DNA from: DASUGC01 sp035606665
GTDB taxonomy: Bacteria; Acidobacteriota; Vicinamibacteria; Vicinamibacterales; SCN-69-37
Reading direction: 5' to 3'
Length of the DNA: 64,000 nt
NCBI GenBank assembly: GCA_035606665.1
Contig: DATNEY010000008.1
Span: 12,392-76,391 of the forward strand
Program-made: the position numbers and the translations under genes
Notes under the pieces: model-generated
Database searches by the model: none
Seen by the model: only the letters and a program-made list of their open reading frames with translations
Told to the model about the DNA's origin: nothing
Part shown: positions 9,319-17,591 of the stretch, in pieces
Position numbering within the stretch: position 1 is the first letter of the stretch
Layout: each line of letters opens with the position of its first letter

Positions 9319-9372
9319 AAACCGGGCCTTCAGGCCCGGCGGGCTCGGCGACCCTCAAGGGCCGCCCTACGT
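9319..9372. repeat. REP-like double hairpin
   Basis: The gap between moaD and prfA holds CCGGGCCT-TC-AGGCCCGG (9322-9339) followed by a second pair, GGCGACCCT/AGGGCCGCC. The same layout of two adjacent GC hairpins, the first with a TTCAGG apex, recurs at 16921-16968 and partly at 20264-20283. It may insulate the moaD 3' end or the prfA 5' end. Confidence 0.6.
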
Positions 9373-9387
9373 TCTACCCGACTGTTG

Positions 9388-9633
9388 TTAGCCGCCGGAG
9401 ACCGGCGGAAGAAATGCAATGACGTCACCGTCCTGTACGGTGGCGGTCATGCGCGCGAAGTCCTCGTTCCTCGCGCACGATACGGCTGTGGTGAAGGCCG
9501 TCAGCGCCGGATACGCCGCCGCCGACTGCTGCCAGACCTCGGCGATCGTGGCCCCGGACTGCACGTCGCAGGGCCACTCCGACCGGCCCGCCAGTTCGCG
9601 AAGCCGAGCGAATACCTGAACGGTTACGCGCAT
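9388..9633 (-). CDS. moaD: Molybdopterin synthase small subunit, MoaD
   Basis: An 81-aa ubiquitin-like sulfur carrier. MRVTVQVFARLRELAGRSEW opens the beta-grasp fold, and the protein ends ...IAFLPPVSGG with the essential C-terminal Gly-Gly that is thiocarboxylated. The start overlaps the end of moaE by 10 nt; the longer ORF upstream is a shadow of moaE. It works with MoaE to sulfurate precursor Z into molybdopterin. Confidence 0.93.
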   Translation of the reverse strand: MRVTVQVFARLRELAGRSEWPCDVQSGATIAEVWQQSAAAYPALTAFTTAVSCARNEDFARMTATVQDGDVIAFLPPVSGG

Positions 9634-10118
9634 GCCACCTCGCGCGCCCGCGTTCTCGCCGCCTCGTCGTCCACGTCGGCCACCGCGCCCTCGACCCAGG
9701 CGTCCCCATCGGCGAAGTACTCGTGTTTCCAGACGGGAAGCACCTGCTTGACGCGTTCGATGGCGTACCGGCACGCGCGAAACGCCTCGTCACGGTGCGC
9801 GGCGACCGCGGCTATCGCCACGCTCGCTTCGCCGACATCCAGCCGGCCCACGCGGTGATGGATGCCGACGCCGGCATCCGGCCAGGCCGCTCGAATCTCC
9901 GCGTCGATCCGATCGAAGGCCTTCATCGCCAGCGGCTGGAACGCCTCGTATTCGAGGTATGTCACGACGCGGCCCTTGTGCGTGGCGCGCACGACCCCAA
10001 CGAACGTGGCGATGCCGCCGCAGCCCTCGCCGGCATGACGCGCCGCCGCTTCGAGGCTCGACGCCAGTCGCTCGACCGAGAGGGGCTCGGATGTCACGAG
10101 AAACCGGGGCACGGACAT
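9624..10118 (-). CDS. moaE: Molybdopterin synthase catalytic subunit, MoaE
   Basis: A 164-aa catalytic subunit. Family blocks are GGIATFVGVVRATHKGR, YLEYEAFQPLAMK, HRVGRLDVGEASVAIAV-like and the active-site lysine segment LPVWKHEYFADGDAWVEG. MSVPRFLVTSEPLS is chosen as the start because a TATACT hexamer lies 6 nt before this ATG and the 32 upstream residues of the ORF lie partly in the thiD end. The order moaE-moaD makes the complete MPT synthase. No molybdoenzyme is visible in the window. Confidence 0.93.
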   Translation of the reverse strand: MSVPRFLVTSEPLSVERLASSLEAAARHAGEGCGGIATFVGVVRATHKGRVVTYLEYEAFQPLAMKAFDRIDAEIRAAWPDAGVGIHHRVGRLDVGEASVAIAAVAAHRDEAFRACRYAIERVKQVLPVWKHEYFADGDAWVEGAVADVDDEAARTRAREVACA

Positions 10119-10124
10119 CAACAA

Positions 10125-10130
10125 AGTATA
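10125..10130 (-). promoter_or_regulatory. -10 hexamer TATACT before moaE (leaderless)
   Basis: On the minus strand TATACT is followed by TTGTTG and then the ATG of moaE. The initiating A is the seventh base after the hexamer, the normal distance for +1, so the moaED mRNA is probably leaderless. No clear -35 is seen. Confidence 0.55.
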
Positions 10131-10146
10131 AGGTTCCCGAGGTTCC

Positions 10147-10947
<801 letters not shown>

Positions 10948-10951
10948 GGTA

Positions 10952-11590
10952 ATGATCGCCAACGTATTCTCGCTTGATCGCTGGGGACCCCTGCACCCCA
11001 GCTCGGGATCTCTGCTGGTTCACTCGTTCGGCGCCACGCGTGTGTCCGTGCGCGCGGCTGCCGTGGGATTGGCCGTGCTCGTCACCGCCGCTGCCGCACA
11101 GTTTACGCTGCCGCTCCCGGGCACCGCGGTGCCGATCGTGCTGACGCCGTTTGCCGTGATGCTCGTTGGCGCGGCGCTCGGCTCGCGTCTCGGTTTCATG
11201 AGCCAGGTGCTGTACCTCGCGGCCGGCGCCGCGGGTCTTCCGGTGTTCGCGCCGTCGATCGTTCTGCCGCCCGGAGCAGGCCGCCTCATCGGTCCGACCG
11301 GTGGCTATCTGCTCGCGTATCCGGTCGCGGCATTCGTGACGGGATGGCTGGCCGAGCGCGGCTGGGATCGCCGCTACTTCACGTCGTTTCTGAGCATGCT
11401 CGCCGGGCTGTCGATCATCTTCATCGGCGGCGTCTCCTGGCTCTCGTTGATGCCGGGCCAGACTCTCTCATCCGCGATCGCGGGCGGCTTCCTCGCGCAC
11501 ATCGGGTTGGATCTGGTGAAAGCGGCGGTGGCGGCCAAGGTCCTGCCGCTTGCCTGGAAGATCTATCTTCCGAAGACCAGCAAATACTGA
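10952..11590 (+). CDS. bioY: BioY-type biotin transporter S component
   Basis: A 212-aa membrane protein of the BioY family, the substrate-binding component of an ECF-type biotin transporter. It has about six hydrophobic segments and the family stretches AQFTLPLPGTAVPIVLTPFA and GAALGSRLGFMSQVLYLAAG, then GPTGGYLLAYPVAAFVTGWL. The ATG MIANVFSLDR is chosen over the upstream ORF start. No ECF A or T subunit is adjacent. The last 28 nt overlap the convergent methyltransferase gene. Confidence 0.9.
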   Translation: MIANVFSLDRWGPLHPSSGSLLVHSFGATRVSVRAAAVGLAVLVTAAAAQFTLPLPGTAVPIVLTPFAVMLVGAALGSRLGFMSQVLYLAAGAAGLPVFAPSIVLPPGAGRLIGPTGGYLLAYPVAAFVTGWLAERGWDRRYFTSFLSMLAGLSIIFIGGVSWLSLMPGQTLSSAIAGGFLAHIGLDLVKAAVAAKVLPLAWKIYLPKTSKY

Positions 11591-12228
11591 TACTTCAGGT
11601 ACGTCTCGTGGCGGATGAGCTTGAGTCCCGCCGCCGCGGCATGTTCCTTGATGGTCTCGGGACTGATCCGATCCTCGAGCTCCGGTCCCGGCCCGCCGGC
11701 GCCATCCAGCTTGAAGTCGACGATGCCCAGCTTGCCGTTTGGGGCGAGTGACGCGGCAATCCGCTGCAACACGACAATGGGCTCGCGTATCTGCGGATAG
11801 GTATCCACCATCAGCACGGCATTGAGGCCGGGCGGCAGTTGCGGATCGGCAGCCGTGCCGAGCTTGGGCTCGACGTTCTTGAGGTCTTCCCGCGCGACCC
11901 GTCGGCGGATCGATTCGATCATCCGCGGCTGGATGTCCTCGGCATAGACGAGGCCGTTGGGGCCCACGCGTTTGGCCAGCCGGATCGTGAACCAGCCCCC
12001 CCCGGCGCCGATGTCGGCGACGCGGGCGCCGTCGTAGATGCCGAGTGAGTCCATGACGCGCTGGGGCTGCTGCCAGTCTTCGCGGCCCGCCGCTTCAAGC
12101 AGGCCCAATTGTTCCGGTGGAAACAGGCGAGTGTGCGTGTCGCGTTGCTGCGCGCGCTCCGGCGTCACCGCCGCGACCGCGGCAATCGCCGCAACTGCGG
12201 CGAACGTGGCGACGAAGGCTCGCTTCAC
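11563..12228 (-). CDS. Exported class I SAM-dependent methyltransferase
   Basis: A 221-aa protein with an N-terminal signal-type segment (KRAFVATFAAVAAIAAVAAV, cleavage near TPERAQ). The Rossmann methyltransferase motif I is VADIGAGGGWFTIRLA, followed by VYAEDIQPRM and VLMVDTYPQI. A periplasmic SAM methyltransferase would lack cofactor, so the export signal is puzzling; such signal-bearing methyltransferases are nonetheless frequent in some phyla. The GTG start overlaps the PGI stop (GTGA). Substrate unknown. Confidence 0.82.
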   Translation of the reverse strand: MKRAFVATFAAVAAIAAVAAVTPERAQQRDTHTRLFPPEQLGLLEAAGREDWQQPQRVMDSLGIYDGARVADIGAGGGWFTIRLAKRVGPNGLVYAEDIQPRMIESIRRRVAREDLKNVEPKLGTAADPQLPPGLNAVLMVDTYPQIREPIVVLQRIAASLAPNGKLGIVDFKLDGAGGPGPELEDRISPETIKEHAAAAGLKLIRHETYLKYQYLLVFGR

Positions 12229-13838
12229 TTGCTCAACCGTTCGAGGAGACGCGAGAGAACGACCGTGAAATCAGCGGTCGGGTCATCCAGGTGATAGTGA
12301 ATGACCTCGCGGCCGTTCGCCACGAGTGCCTCGAAGTCACCGAGTGCTTGCGCGAGCTTCAGGGTGCTGAACGTGTAGGGCAGTCCGGGCACCGGCGTCG
12401 CCGTCGCGTCTACTGCTGTGAGCAGCACGAAGACCCCGGTGTTCGGCCCGCCCTTGTGAAACTGTCCGGTCGAGTGGAGGTACCGGGGACCGATACCGTG
12501 CGTGGTGGCGAGTCCGGTCCGGCGCCGCACGTTCGCGCGCAGCTGGCCGATGAGATCCGCGCGGCGCTCATCAGCCGGAAGGTAGTCGAGGACCGCGAGA
12601 TAACGCCGGCGCGGCGATGCCGGCTGCCAGGTCGGCCGGAATTCACGGCGTGAGTAACCGTCGCCCCGCTCGAACGGCGGATCGAAGTGAAATGCGCCAT
12701 GCGCGTGTTTCAGGTCGAGTTGAGCCTGCGTCCGCAGTTTCGCTTCGCGCACGTTCGGTTCGTCGAACGGATTCATGGCGAGAGCCGCGCCGGTCACAGC
12801 CGTCGCGAATTCCCAGCGGAAGAATTCCGCCCCGAGCTCTGCCGTTGAGGATGGGATGCGCAGCACCGGGCACCCCGCCGCCTCGAGATCGCGCACCAAC
12901 GGCGCCGCCACGCCATCAGGTGTCGTGGACATCGAGACGAAGGCTCGATCGGCGGCGTACTCGGCGACACGCCCGACCGGCTCGCCGACGATCGGCAGCA
13001 CGCCGCGGCTGTCCTTGCCCGTGCTCTCGGCGACGAGCTGTTCGATCCAGGGGCCGAGCGGCGCGAGCTCCTCGGAGAGCAGCAGCGTGAGCTTGTCCCG
13101 GCCCTCGGCCGCGTTTTGCGCGAGGAATGCGCCAAGCCGCAGGCCCGGATTGTCGTCCGCGTCGCCATGGCATTGAACGGCCATGCGTTCGGCGCTCCGG
13201 CCAAGTGCCGCGATGTCGAGACCCAGCAGCGCGGCGGGGACGAGGCCGAAGAGTGAGAGCGCTGAGTAGCGGCCGCCGATGTCCGGCGGATTGATGAACG
13301 TGTCGCGATAGCGCCGATCGACCGCCAGGGATTCGAGCACCGTGCCGGGATCGGTCACTGCGACGAAGTGCGGGCCCGCGCGGCCGTCGAGCCGATCGGA
13401 CATGATGGAGAAGAAGTGGCGTTCCAGAGACGACACTTCGATCGTCGATCCGCTCTTGCTCGCCACGATGAAGAGCGTGTGGGCCGGATCGAGGGCCTCG
13501 GTCGTGGCCCGGATCGCACGTTCGTCGGTCGTGTCGAGGACGCCCAGGCGGCAGCTGCGATCGCGGAAACCCGGGACGTCGCGGAACACCTCGGCACAGA
13601 GGCTGCTCCCCCCCATACCGATGAGGAAGACGTCGTTCAGGCCATCCGTCCGGATCGACCCTGCGAATTCGGCGAGGCGCGGGACGTGGTCGGCGATAGC
13701 GGCCGGCGCGTCCAGCCAGCCCAGGCGGCCGTTGATGGCCTCCTGTACGCTTTCAGCGGCCCGGGCGCCGACGAAAACGGCCGGATCGCGGCGCCAGATA
13801 CGGCTGGCAATTCGTCCCGAGGCAAGCGCGGTCAACAT
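12225..13838 (-). CDS. pgi: Glucose-6-phosphate isomerase, TAL-PGI type without transaldolase
   Basis: A 537-aa PGI. The SIS-fold parts include VFLIGMGGSSLCAEVFRD, FIVASKSGSTIEVSSLERHF and the C-terminal LHSTGQFHKGGPNTGVFVLL. It interconverts glucose-6-P and fructose-6-P. Its start LASGRIASRIWRRDPAVF and the segment NGRLGWLD match the C-terminal half of bifunctional transaldolase/PGI proteins rather than classical PGI. No transaldolase domain precedes it: the ATG is followed at once by the PGI half, and upstream lies divergent erpA. Confidence 0.88.
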   Translation of the reverse strand: MLTALASGRIASRIWRRDPAVFVGARAAESVQEAINGRLGWLDAPAAIADHVPRLAEFAGSIRTDGLNDVFLIGMGGSSLCAEVFRDVPGFRDRSCRLGVLDTTDERAIRATTEALDPAHTLFIVASKSGSTIEVSSLERHFFSIMSDRLDGRAGPHFVAVTDPGTVLESLAVDRRYRDTFINPPDIGGRYSALSLFGLVPAALLGLDIAALGRSAERMAVQCHGDADDNPGLRLGAFLAQNAAEGRDKLTLLLSEELAPLGPWIEQLVAESTGKDSRGVLPIVGEPVGRVAEYAADRAFVSMSTTPDGVAAPLVRDLEAAGCPVLRIPSSTAELGAEFFRWEFATAVTGAALAMNPFDEPNVREAKLRTQAQLDLKHAHGAFHFDPPFERGDGYSRREFRPTWQPASPRRRYLAVLDYLPADERRADLIGQLRANVRRRTGLATTHGIGPRYLHSTGQFHKGGPNTGVFVLLTAVDATATPVPGLPYTFSTLKLAQALGDFEALVANGREVIHYHLDDPTADFTVVLSRLLERLSK

Positions 13839-13931
13839 GTGTGGTAACGCGGGAGGACGCTATGACTCGGCGTGGTTCTGGCCTGAAGCCACGGGTGTAC
13901 CACGCCGCGTCAAGCGTCTCCCGCTTGCCGC

Positions 13932-13937
13932 TATAAT
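13932..13937 (+). promoter_or_regulatory. -10 hexamer TATAAT before erpA (leaderless)
   Basis: A perfect TATAAT is followed by seven bases and the ATG of the HesB/ErpA gene, so +1 should be the A of the start codon or within a base of it. No Shine-Dalgarno sequence exists. The -35 position (near 13909) reads GTCAAG, a weak match. Confidence 0.6.
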
Positions 13938-13944
13938 TACTAGC

Positions 13945-14274
13945 ATGATCAACGTGACTGAAACGGCCGCCGAGAAGATTACCGAGCTGCTGGCCGAGGA
14001 AAACCGGCCGGGTGCAGGACTGCGCGTCTTCGTGCAGGGTGGCGGATGCTCGGGATTCCAATACGGGCTGATGATCGACGAGGGCGAGGGCGACCCCGCC
14101 TCCGATCAGACCTTTGAGGTCAACGGCGTGCGGCTCTATGTGGATCCGATCAGCCTGCGTTATCTCAAGGGCGCCGAGGTCGACTTCGTCGACAACAGCA
14201 TGGGCGGCGGATTCACCATCAAGAACCCCAACGCCAAGTCGACCTGCGGCTGCGGCTCGTCCTTCTCCGCCTAA
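13945..14274 (+). CDS. erpA: Iron-sulfur cluster insertion protein (ErpA/IscA, HesB family)
   Basis: A 109-aa A-type carrier. The three cluster-binding cysteines are in GGGCSGFQYGL and STCGCGSSF. MINVTETAAEKITELLAEE is the family N-terminus. It accepts Fe-S clusters from scaffolds and hands them to apoproteins in the cytoplasm. It precedes a Fur-rubrerythrin fusion by 23 nt, so the pair looks like an iron/redox operon. Symbol choice between erpA and iscA is by similarity of length and motifs only. Confidence 0.92.
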   Translation: MINVTETAAEKITELLAEENRPGAGLRVFVQGGGCSGFQYGLMIDEGEGDPASDQTFEVNGVRLYVDPISLRYLKGAEVDFVDNSMGGGFTIKNPNAKSTCGCGSSFSA

Positions 14275-14297
14275 GGCGCTTTGAGTTAGAGGGGCCC

Positions 14298-15260
14298 GTG
14301 GCCATTCCGTCCGCGACCGAGTTCGTCGAAAAACTCCGTCCCGCGGGCGGACGCCGATCCGGCAAGCGCGACTTCATTGTCAACGTGTTCCTCCGGCAGG
14401 AGGGACACATCAGTGCCGAGCAACTGGTCGATCTGATCCGTCGCGAGGATTCACAGATCAGCCAGGCGACCATCTACCGCACGCTGCAGTGGATGGTCGA
14501 AGCCGGGATCGCGCGCCGCGTCGACTTCGGCGAGGGCCGGTTCCGGTTCGAGCACTCCTACCGGCATCCCCGGCACTTTCATCTGATCTGCAAGTCATGC
14601 AATCAGTCGTTCGAGTTCCTGAGCTCCGACATCGAGACGCTCGTCGAGGAGGTTGCGGCCGCACGCCGTTTCTCGCCTCGCCAGAGCGTCCTGCAGATCT
14701 ACGGCACCTGTGAAGCCTGCAGCACCGGCCAGGCGGCCGCGCCGCCCGGCGTGCCCACGGACGCGGTGTTTGCTCGCGATGCGTTGCGGATGGCGATTGC
14801 GACCGAGCGCAGCGGGCGCGAGTTCTACACGCGAGCGGCGCAGATCACCAGCGATCGCCGCGGCCGGCAGGTCTTCGAGCGGCTCGCGACGGAGGAGCAG
14901 GACCATTTCGGACGGCTGGAGTCGCGCTACAAGGAGTTGCTGGCGCAGCATCCCGGCCTCGAAGCCGAGCCGACGTTCCTGTTCTTCAAGGGCGCGGCGA
15001 ACGGGTTGTTTGCCGCCGGCACGGAGGAGCTGAAGAAGGGCGTCGACGATCGGCAGGCGCTGCTCATCGGGATCCGCTGCGAGCGCGGATCGCACAGGTT
15101 CTTCAAGAAATACGGCGAGCGCTTCGAGGAGTCCGAGGGCAAGCGCATCTTCCTCGAGTTCGCCGACGAGGAGCGCGAGCACCTCGATCTGCTCATTCGC
15201 GAGTACAAATTGCTGCTCTCGCGCAAGCCCGCGAAGACCTCAGGGCGTCGGTCCGCGTGA
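14298..15260 (+). CDS. Fur-family regulator fused to a rubrerythrin/ferritin-like domain
   Basis: A 320-aa two-domain protein. Residues about 10-145 are Fur-like: a winged helix (GHISAEQLVDLIRRE...QISQATIYRTLQWMVEAG), metal-site His residues in HPRHFHLICKSCNQSFEF and the second zinc Cys pair in GTCEAC. Residues about 165-310 are a four-helix ferritin-like domain with repeated carboxylate/His motifs: ATERSGREFY, ATEEQDHFGRLE, then CERGSHRFF and ADEEREHLDLL. The likely role is an iron- or peroxide-sensing repressor with its own diiron site. GTG start after GAGG-type bases, 23 nt behind erpA. Confidence 0.88.
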   Translation: MAIPSATEFVEKLRPAGGRRSGKRDFIVNVFLRQEGHISAEQLVDLIRREDSQISQATIYRTLQWMVEAGIARRVDFGEGRFRFEHSYRHPRHFHLICKSCNQSFEFLSSDIETLVEEVAAARRFSPRQSVLQIYGTCEACSTGQAAAPPGVPTDAVFARDALRMAIATERSGREFYTRAAQITSDRRGRQVFERLATEEQDHFGRLESRYKELLAQHPGLEAEPTFLFFKGAANGLFAAGTEELKKGVDDRQALLIGIRCERGSHRFFKKYGERFEESEGKRIFLEFADEEREHLDLLIREYKLLLSRKPAKTSGRRSA

Positions 15261-15266
15261 GGCATA

Positions 15267-15367
15267 GCGAACGAGCCGTGCGAGTGAGCCGCGTGAGCGG
15301 AGCGGGTCTTTGGGGCCCCCGCGAGCGAGCGCGTAAGAGGGGGGCGGCGGCGACGAAGTCCCCCCGC
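15267..15367 (+). repeat. 100-bp dispersed repeat, copy 1
   Basis: One of three near-identical copies (others at 36134-36233, inverted, and 54367-54467). It starts GCGAACGAGCC, passes GAGTGAGCCGCG, a GCGGAGCGGG box, a short variable centre and CGAGCGAGCGCGTAAG, and ends in a GGCGACGAAGTCCCC hairpin plus CCGC. Here it fills the gap between the Fur fusion and the PHP gene, ending 8 nt before the PHP GTG start. Confidence 0.85.
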
Positions 15368-15375
15368 GTTTCCGA

Positions 15376-16206
15376 GTGATTGACTTGCACCTCCATACGA
15401 CGGCCTCCGACGGCCGTTCAACGCCTGAAGAACTCGTGCGCCGCGCCGCCGGAGCCGGCATCACGACCCTGGCCGTAACCGACCATGACACGACGGCGGG
15501 CGTGGCCCCGGCACGCGCGGCCGCGGCGGCGTCCGGCATCACGGTCGTCACTGGAATCGAGATCACGTCCGTGCATCGTGGCAGGGACGTGCACATGCTC
15601 GGTTACTTCATCGACGAGTCAGACGAAGACCTCGGCCGTTTCCTTGTCGCGCAACGCGCCGATCGCAGACGCCGGATCGAAGAGATGCTCGACCGTCTCG
15701 CGGGTCTTGGGGTCGTACTCGACCGCGCCGGACTGATGAGCCAGGCCGAAGGGAAGGGCAAGGCGATTGGCCGGCCCGTGATCGCGCGCGCGCTCGTGGC
15801 CGGCGGCCACGCGAAGGACGTGTCCGATGCGTTCGATCGGTTCCTCTCGCCGGATCGGCCCGCATTCGTCGCGCGGCATGGCGCGTCGCCCGCCGAAGTG
15901 GTGGCCATCATCAGGAAGGCCGGTGGCGTGTCGTCCCTCGCGCATCCGCTGAAGTACGGACTGGACGACCTGATTCCCAGCCTCGCCGCGGACGGCCTCG
16001 ATGCCATCGAAGCCTTTCATCCCGACCACGACGAGCCGGCCCGCGCGCGCTATCAACAAATGGCGAGCGCCCACGGGCTGCTCGTAAGCGGCGGCTCCGA
16101 CGATCATGGCCCCGGCGCCGATCGGCCCGACACGCTCGGCACCGTCACATGCCCCGCGCCGGCGTTCGTCGCACTCGCCGAGCGAGCTGCCTTCCGCCAC
16201 ACCTGA
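15376..16206 (+). CDS. PHP-domain phosphoesterase (YciV/RNase AM-like)
   Basis: A 276-aa PHP-fold metal hydrolase. Metal-binding motifs are IDLHLHTTASDG, VTDHDT, GIEITS, SSLAHPLK and SGGSDDHGP, in family order. Relatives act as 3',5'-nucleotide bisphosphate phosphatases or 5'-3' exoribonucleases. The GTG start follows directly after dispersed repeat copy 1. The degenerate ABC-like gene follows after 3 nt, which suggests one transcript. Confidence 0.88.
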   Translation: MIDLHLHTTASDGRSTPEELVRRAAGAGITTLAVTDHDTTAGVAPARAAAAASGITVVTGIEITSVHRGRDVHMLGYFIDESDEDLGRFLVAQRADRRRRIEEMLDRLAGLGVVLDRAGLMSQAEGKGKAIGRPVIARALVAGGHAKDVSDAFDRFLSPDRPAFVARHGASPAEVVAIIRKAGGVSSLAHPLKYGLDDLIPSLAADGLDAIEAFHPDHDEPARARYQQMASAHGLLVSGGSDDHGPGADRPDTLGTVTCPAPAFVALAERAAFRHT

Positions 16207-16209
16207 GCC

Positions 16210-16920
16210 GTGTCCACGCTCATCGAGCTTCACGGCATCGTCAAGGCATATCCGGCGTTGCGGCCGCTTCGAGTCCATGCACTTACGGCCGGCTCTTCGG
16301 ACCGGCTGGCGTTGCGCGGTTTCGATGAAAGCGCCGCGGAAATGTTCATCCATCTCGTCACGGGCGCCGCGGTGCCGGACGAGGGGACGGTCCGTGTCGC
16401 CGGCCGGCTGACGACGGAGATTACGACCGACACCGAATGGCTCACGTCGCTCGATCGGTTCGGGATCGTGACGCATCGAGCCGTCCTCATCGACAAGCTC
16501 AGCGTCGCCTCCAACATGGCGCTGCCGCTCACCGTCTCGATCGATCCCATACCGCCGGACATCCGCGCGAAGGTCGATGCCCTGGCCGCCGATGCCGGGT
16601 TCGATGTGGCGACACTCGATCGAGAAGTCGCGTCTCTGTCCGACGAGGATCGGCTGCGGCTCCACCTCGCGCGTGCAGTGGCCAACGGTCCCGACCTCGT
16701 CCTTCTCGAGCATCCGACCGCGCGTCTCGGCGGCGGCCGCGAGGCATCGGAACGCTTCGGACGCACGCTCGCTGGTCTCTCGAGTGCGCGAGGGTTCGGC
16801 TGGATCGCGCTGACCGAAGACGAGGCGTTTGCGACGGCGGCCGGCGGCCGCGTGCTGGAGCTCAAGCCCGCGACGGGGGAGTTGGCCGCGCCGAAACGCG
16901 GCTGGCGGGCGTGGTTCTAG
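16210..16920 (+). CDS. Degenerate ABC-transporter ATPase-like protein
   Basis: A 236-aa protein laid out like an ABC ATPase: an N-terminal strand LIELHGIVKAYPALRPLRVH, a Q-loop-like region, the helical part, LSDEDRLRLHLARAVANGPDLVLLEHPTA and a switch-region strand (IALTEDE). The catalytic motifs are eroded. The Walker A slot reads LRGFDESAAEMF with no GxGKS/T, the signature is LSDED rather than LSGGQ, and the Walker B end is LLEHP where LLDEP is expected. It probably cannot hydrolyse ATP. No permease is adjacent. GTG start, 3 nt after the PHP gene. Confidence 0.75.
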   Translation: MSTLIELHGIVKAYPALRPLRVHALTAGSSDRLALRGFDESAAEMFIHLVTGAAVPDEGTVRVAGRLTTEITTDTEWLTSLDRFGIVTHRAVLIDKLSVASNMALPLTVSIDPIPPDIRAKVDALAADAGFDVATLDREVASLSDEDRLRLHLARAVANGPDLVLLEHPTARLGGGREASERFGRTLAGLSSARGFGWIALTEDEAFATAAGGRVLELKPATGELAAPKRGWRAWF

Positions 16921-16968
16921 GAGGCCGGACCTTCAGGTCCGGCGAGCCGGGTCTAAAGACCCGGCCTC
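16921..16968. terminator. Double-hairpin palindrome between convergent genes (REP-like)
   Basis: Two perfect hairpins sit side by side: GCCGGACCT-TC-AGGTCCGGC (16924-16943) and GCCGGGTCT-AA-AGACCCGGC (16946-16965). Outer GAGGC/GCCTC bases (16921-16925 and 16964-16968) can close a cruciform-like structure. It exactly fills the gap between the ABC-like gene (+) and sodC (-), so it probably ends both transcripts. Confidence 0.75.
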
Positions 16969-17559
16969 CTACTTCTTCGTAATCACGCCGCACGCGACGC
17001 GCGGGCCGCCGCTCAGACCCGACTTCGCTTCTCCTGTGACGCCCTGATCGGGATTGGCGTGAATGATGATGGCCGAGCCGTCGGCGTCGAACAGGGACAG
17101 CGGGCCGTCGCCAAGCGTCACGCGGTTCGTGACCGTTTTGATCGTCGCCTTGCCGGCCGCGCCCGCGACCAGATTCGGCAAGTCGCCCATGTGAAACGGA
17201 TGGTTCGTGTCGGGATCGCCCACGCCGCTCGGACCCGGATCGAAGTGGCCGCCCGCGGTTGTGAATCCCGGCGCCTCGCACTTGCCGACGGCGTGGAGAT
17301 GCAGGCCGTGCGCGCCGGCCTTGAGCCCGCTCACGGTGACGGTAATCTCCACGGCCTTCATGCCGGTCATGAACTTCATGTCGTGATCGCCCGAAGTCTG
17401 GGCATCGACTTCGCGGAACTCAGCCGTGCCCGTAATGCCGTCGCCGGCGAACGTCGCCTGCGCCCGCACACCTTGAGGCGGCGCGGCGGAAAGCGACAGC
17501 ACCAGTGCTCCGGAAAACAAGAGGACGACAGCTGCGGACGCGCGACGTGACATGATCAT
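16969..17559 (-). CDS. sodC: Exported Cu/Zn superoxide dismutase
   Basis: A 196-aa periplasmic SOD. A signal peptide (MSRRASAAVVLLFSGALVLS, cleavage near VRAQA) precedes the beta-barrel. Metal ligands are in HGLHLHAVGKCEAP, GGHFDPG and DGSAIIIHANPDQ; the disulfide Cys pair is in GKCEAP and RVACGVI. It dismutes superoxide outside the cytoplasm. TAGAAT (17580-17575) and a GAGG-type ribosome site precede the start. The gene is divergent from the HAD gene. Confidence 0.93.
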   Translation of the reverse strand: MIMSRRASAAVVLLFSGALVLSLSAAPPQGVRAQATFAGDGITGTAEFREVDAQTSGDHDMKFMTGMKAVEITVTVSGLKAGAHGLHLHAVGKCEAPGFTTAGGHFDPGPSGVGDPDTNHPFHMGDLPNLVAGAAGKATIKTVTNRVTLGDGPLSLFDADGSAIIIHANPDQGVTGEAKSGLSGGPRVACGVITKK

Positions 17560-17591
17560 GGTGACCTCAAGGCGATTCTAGACCATTTGCA

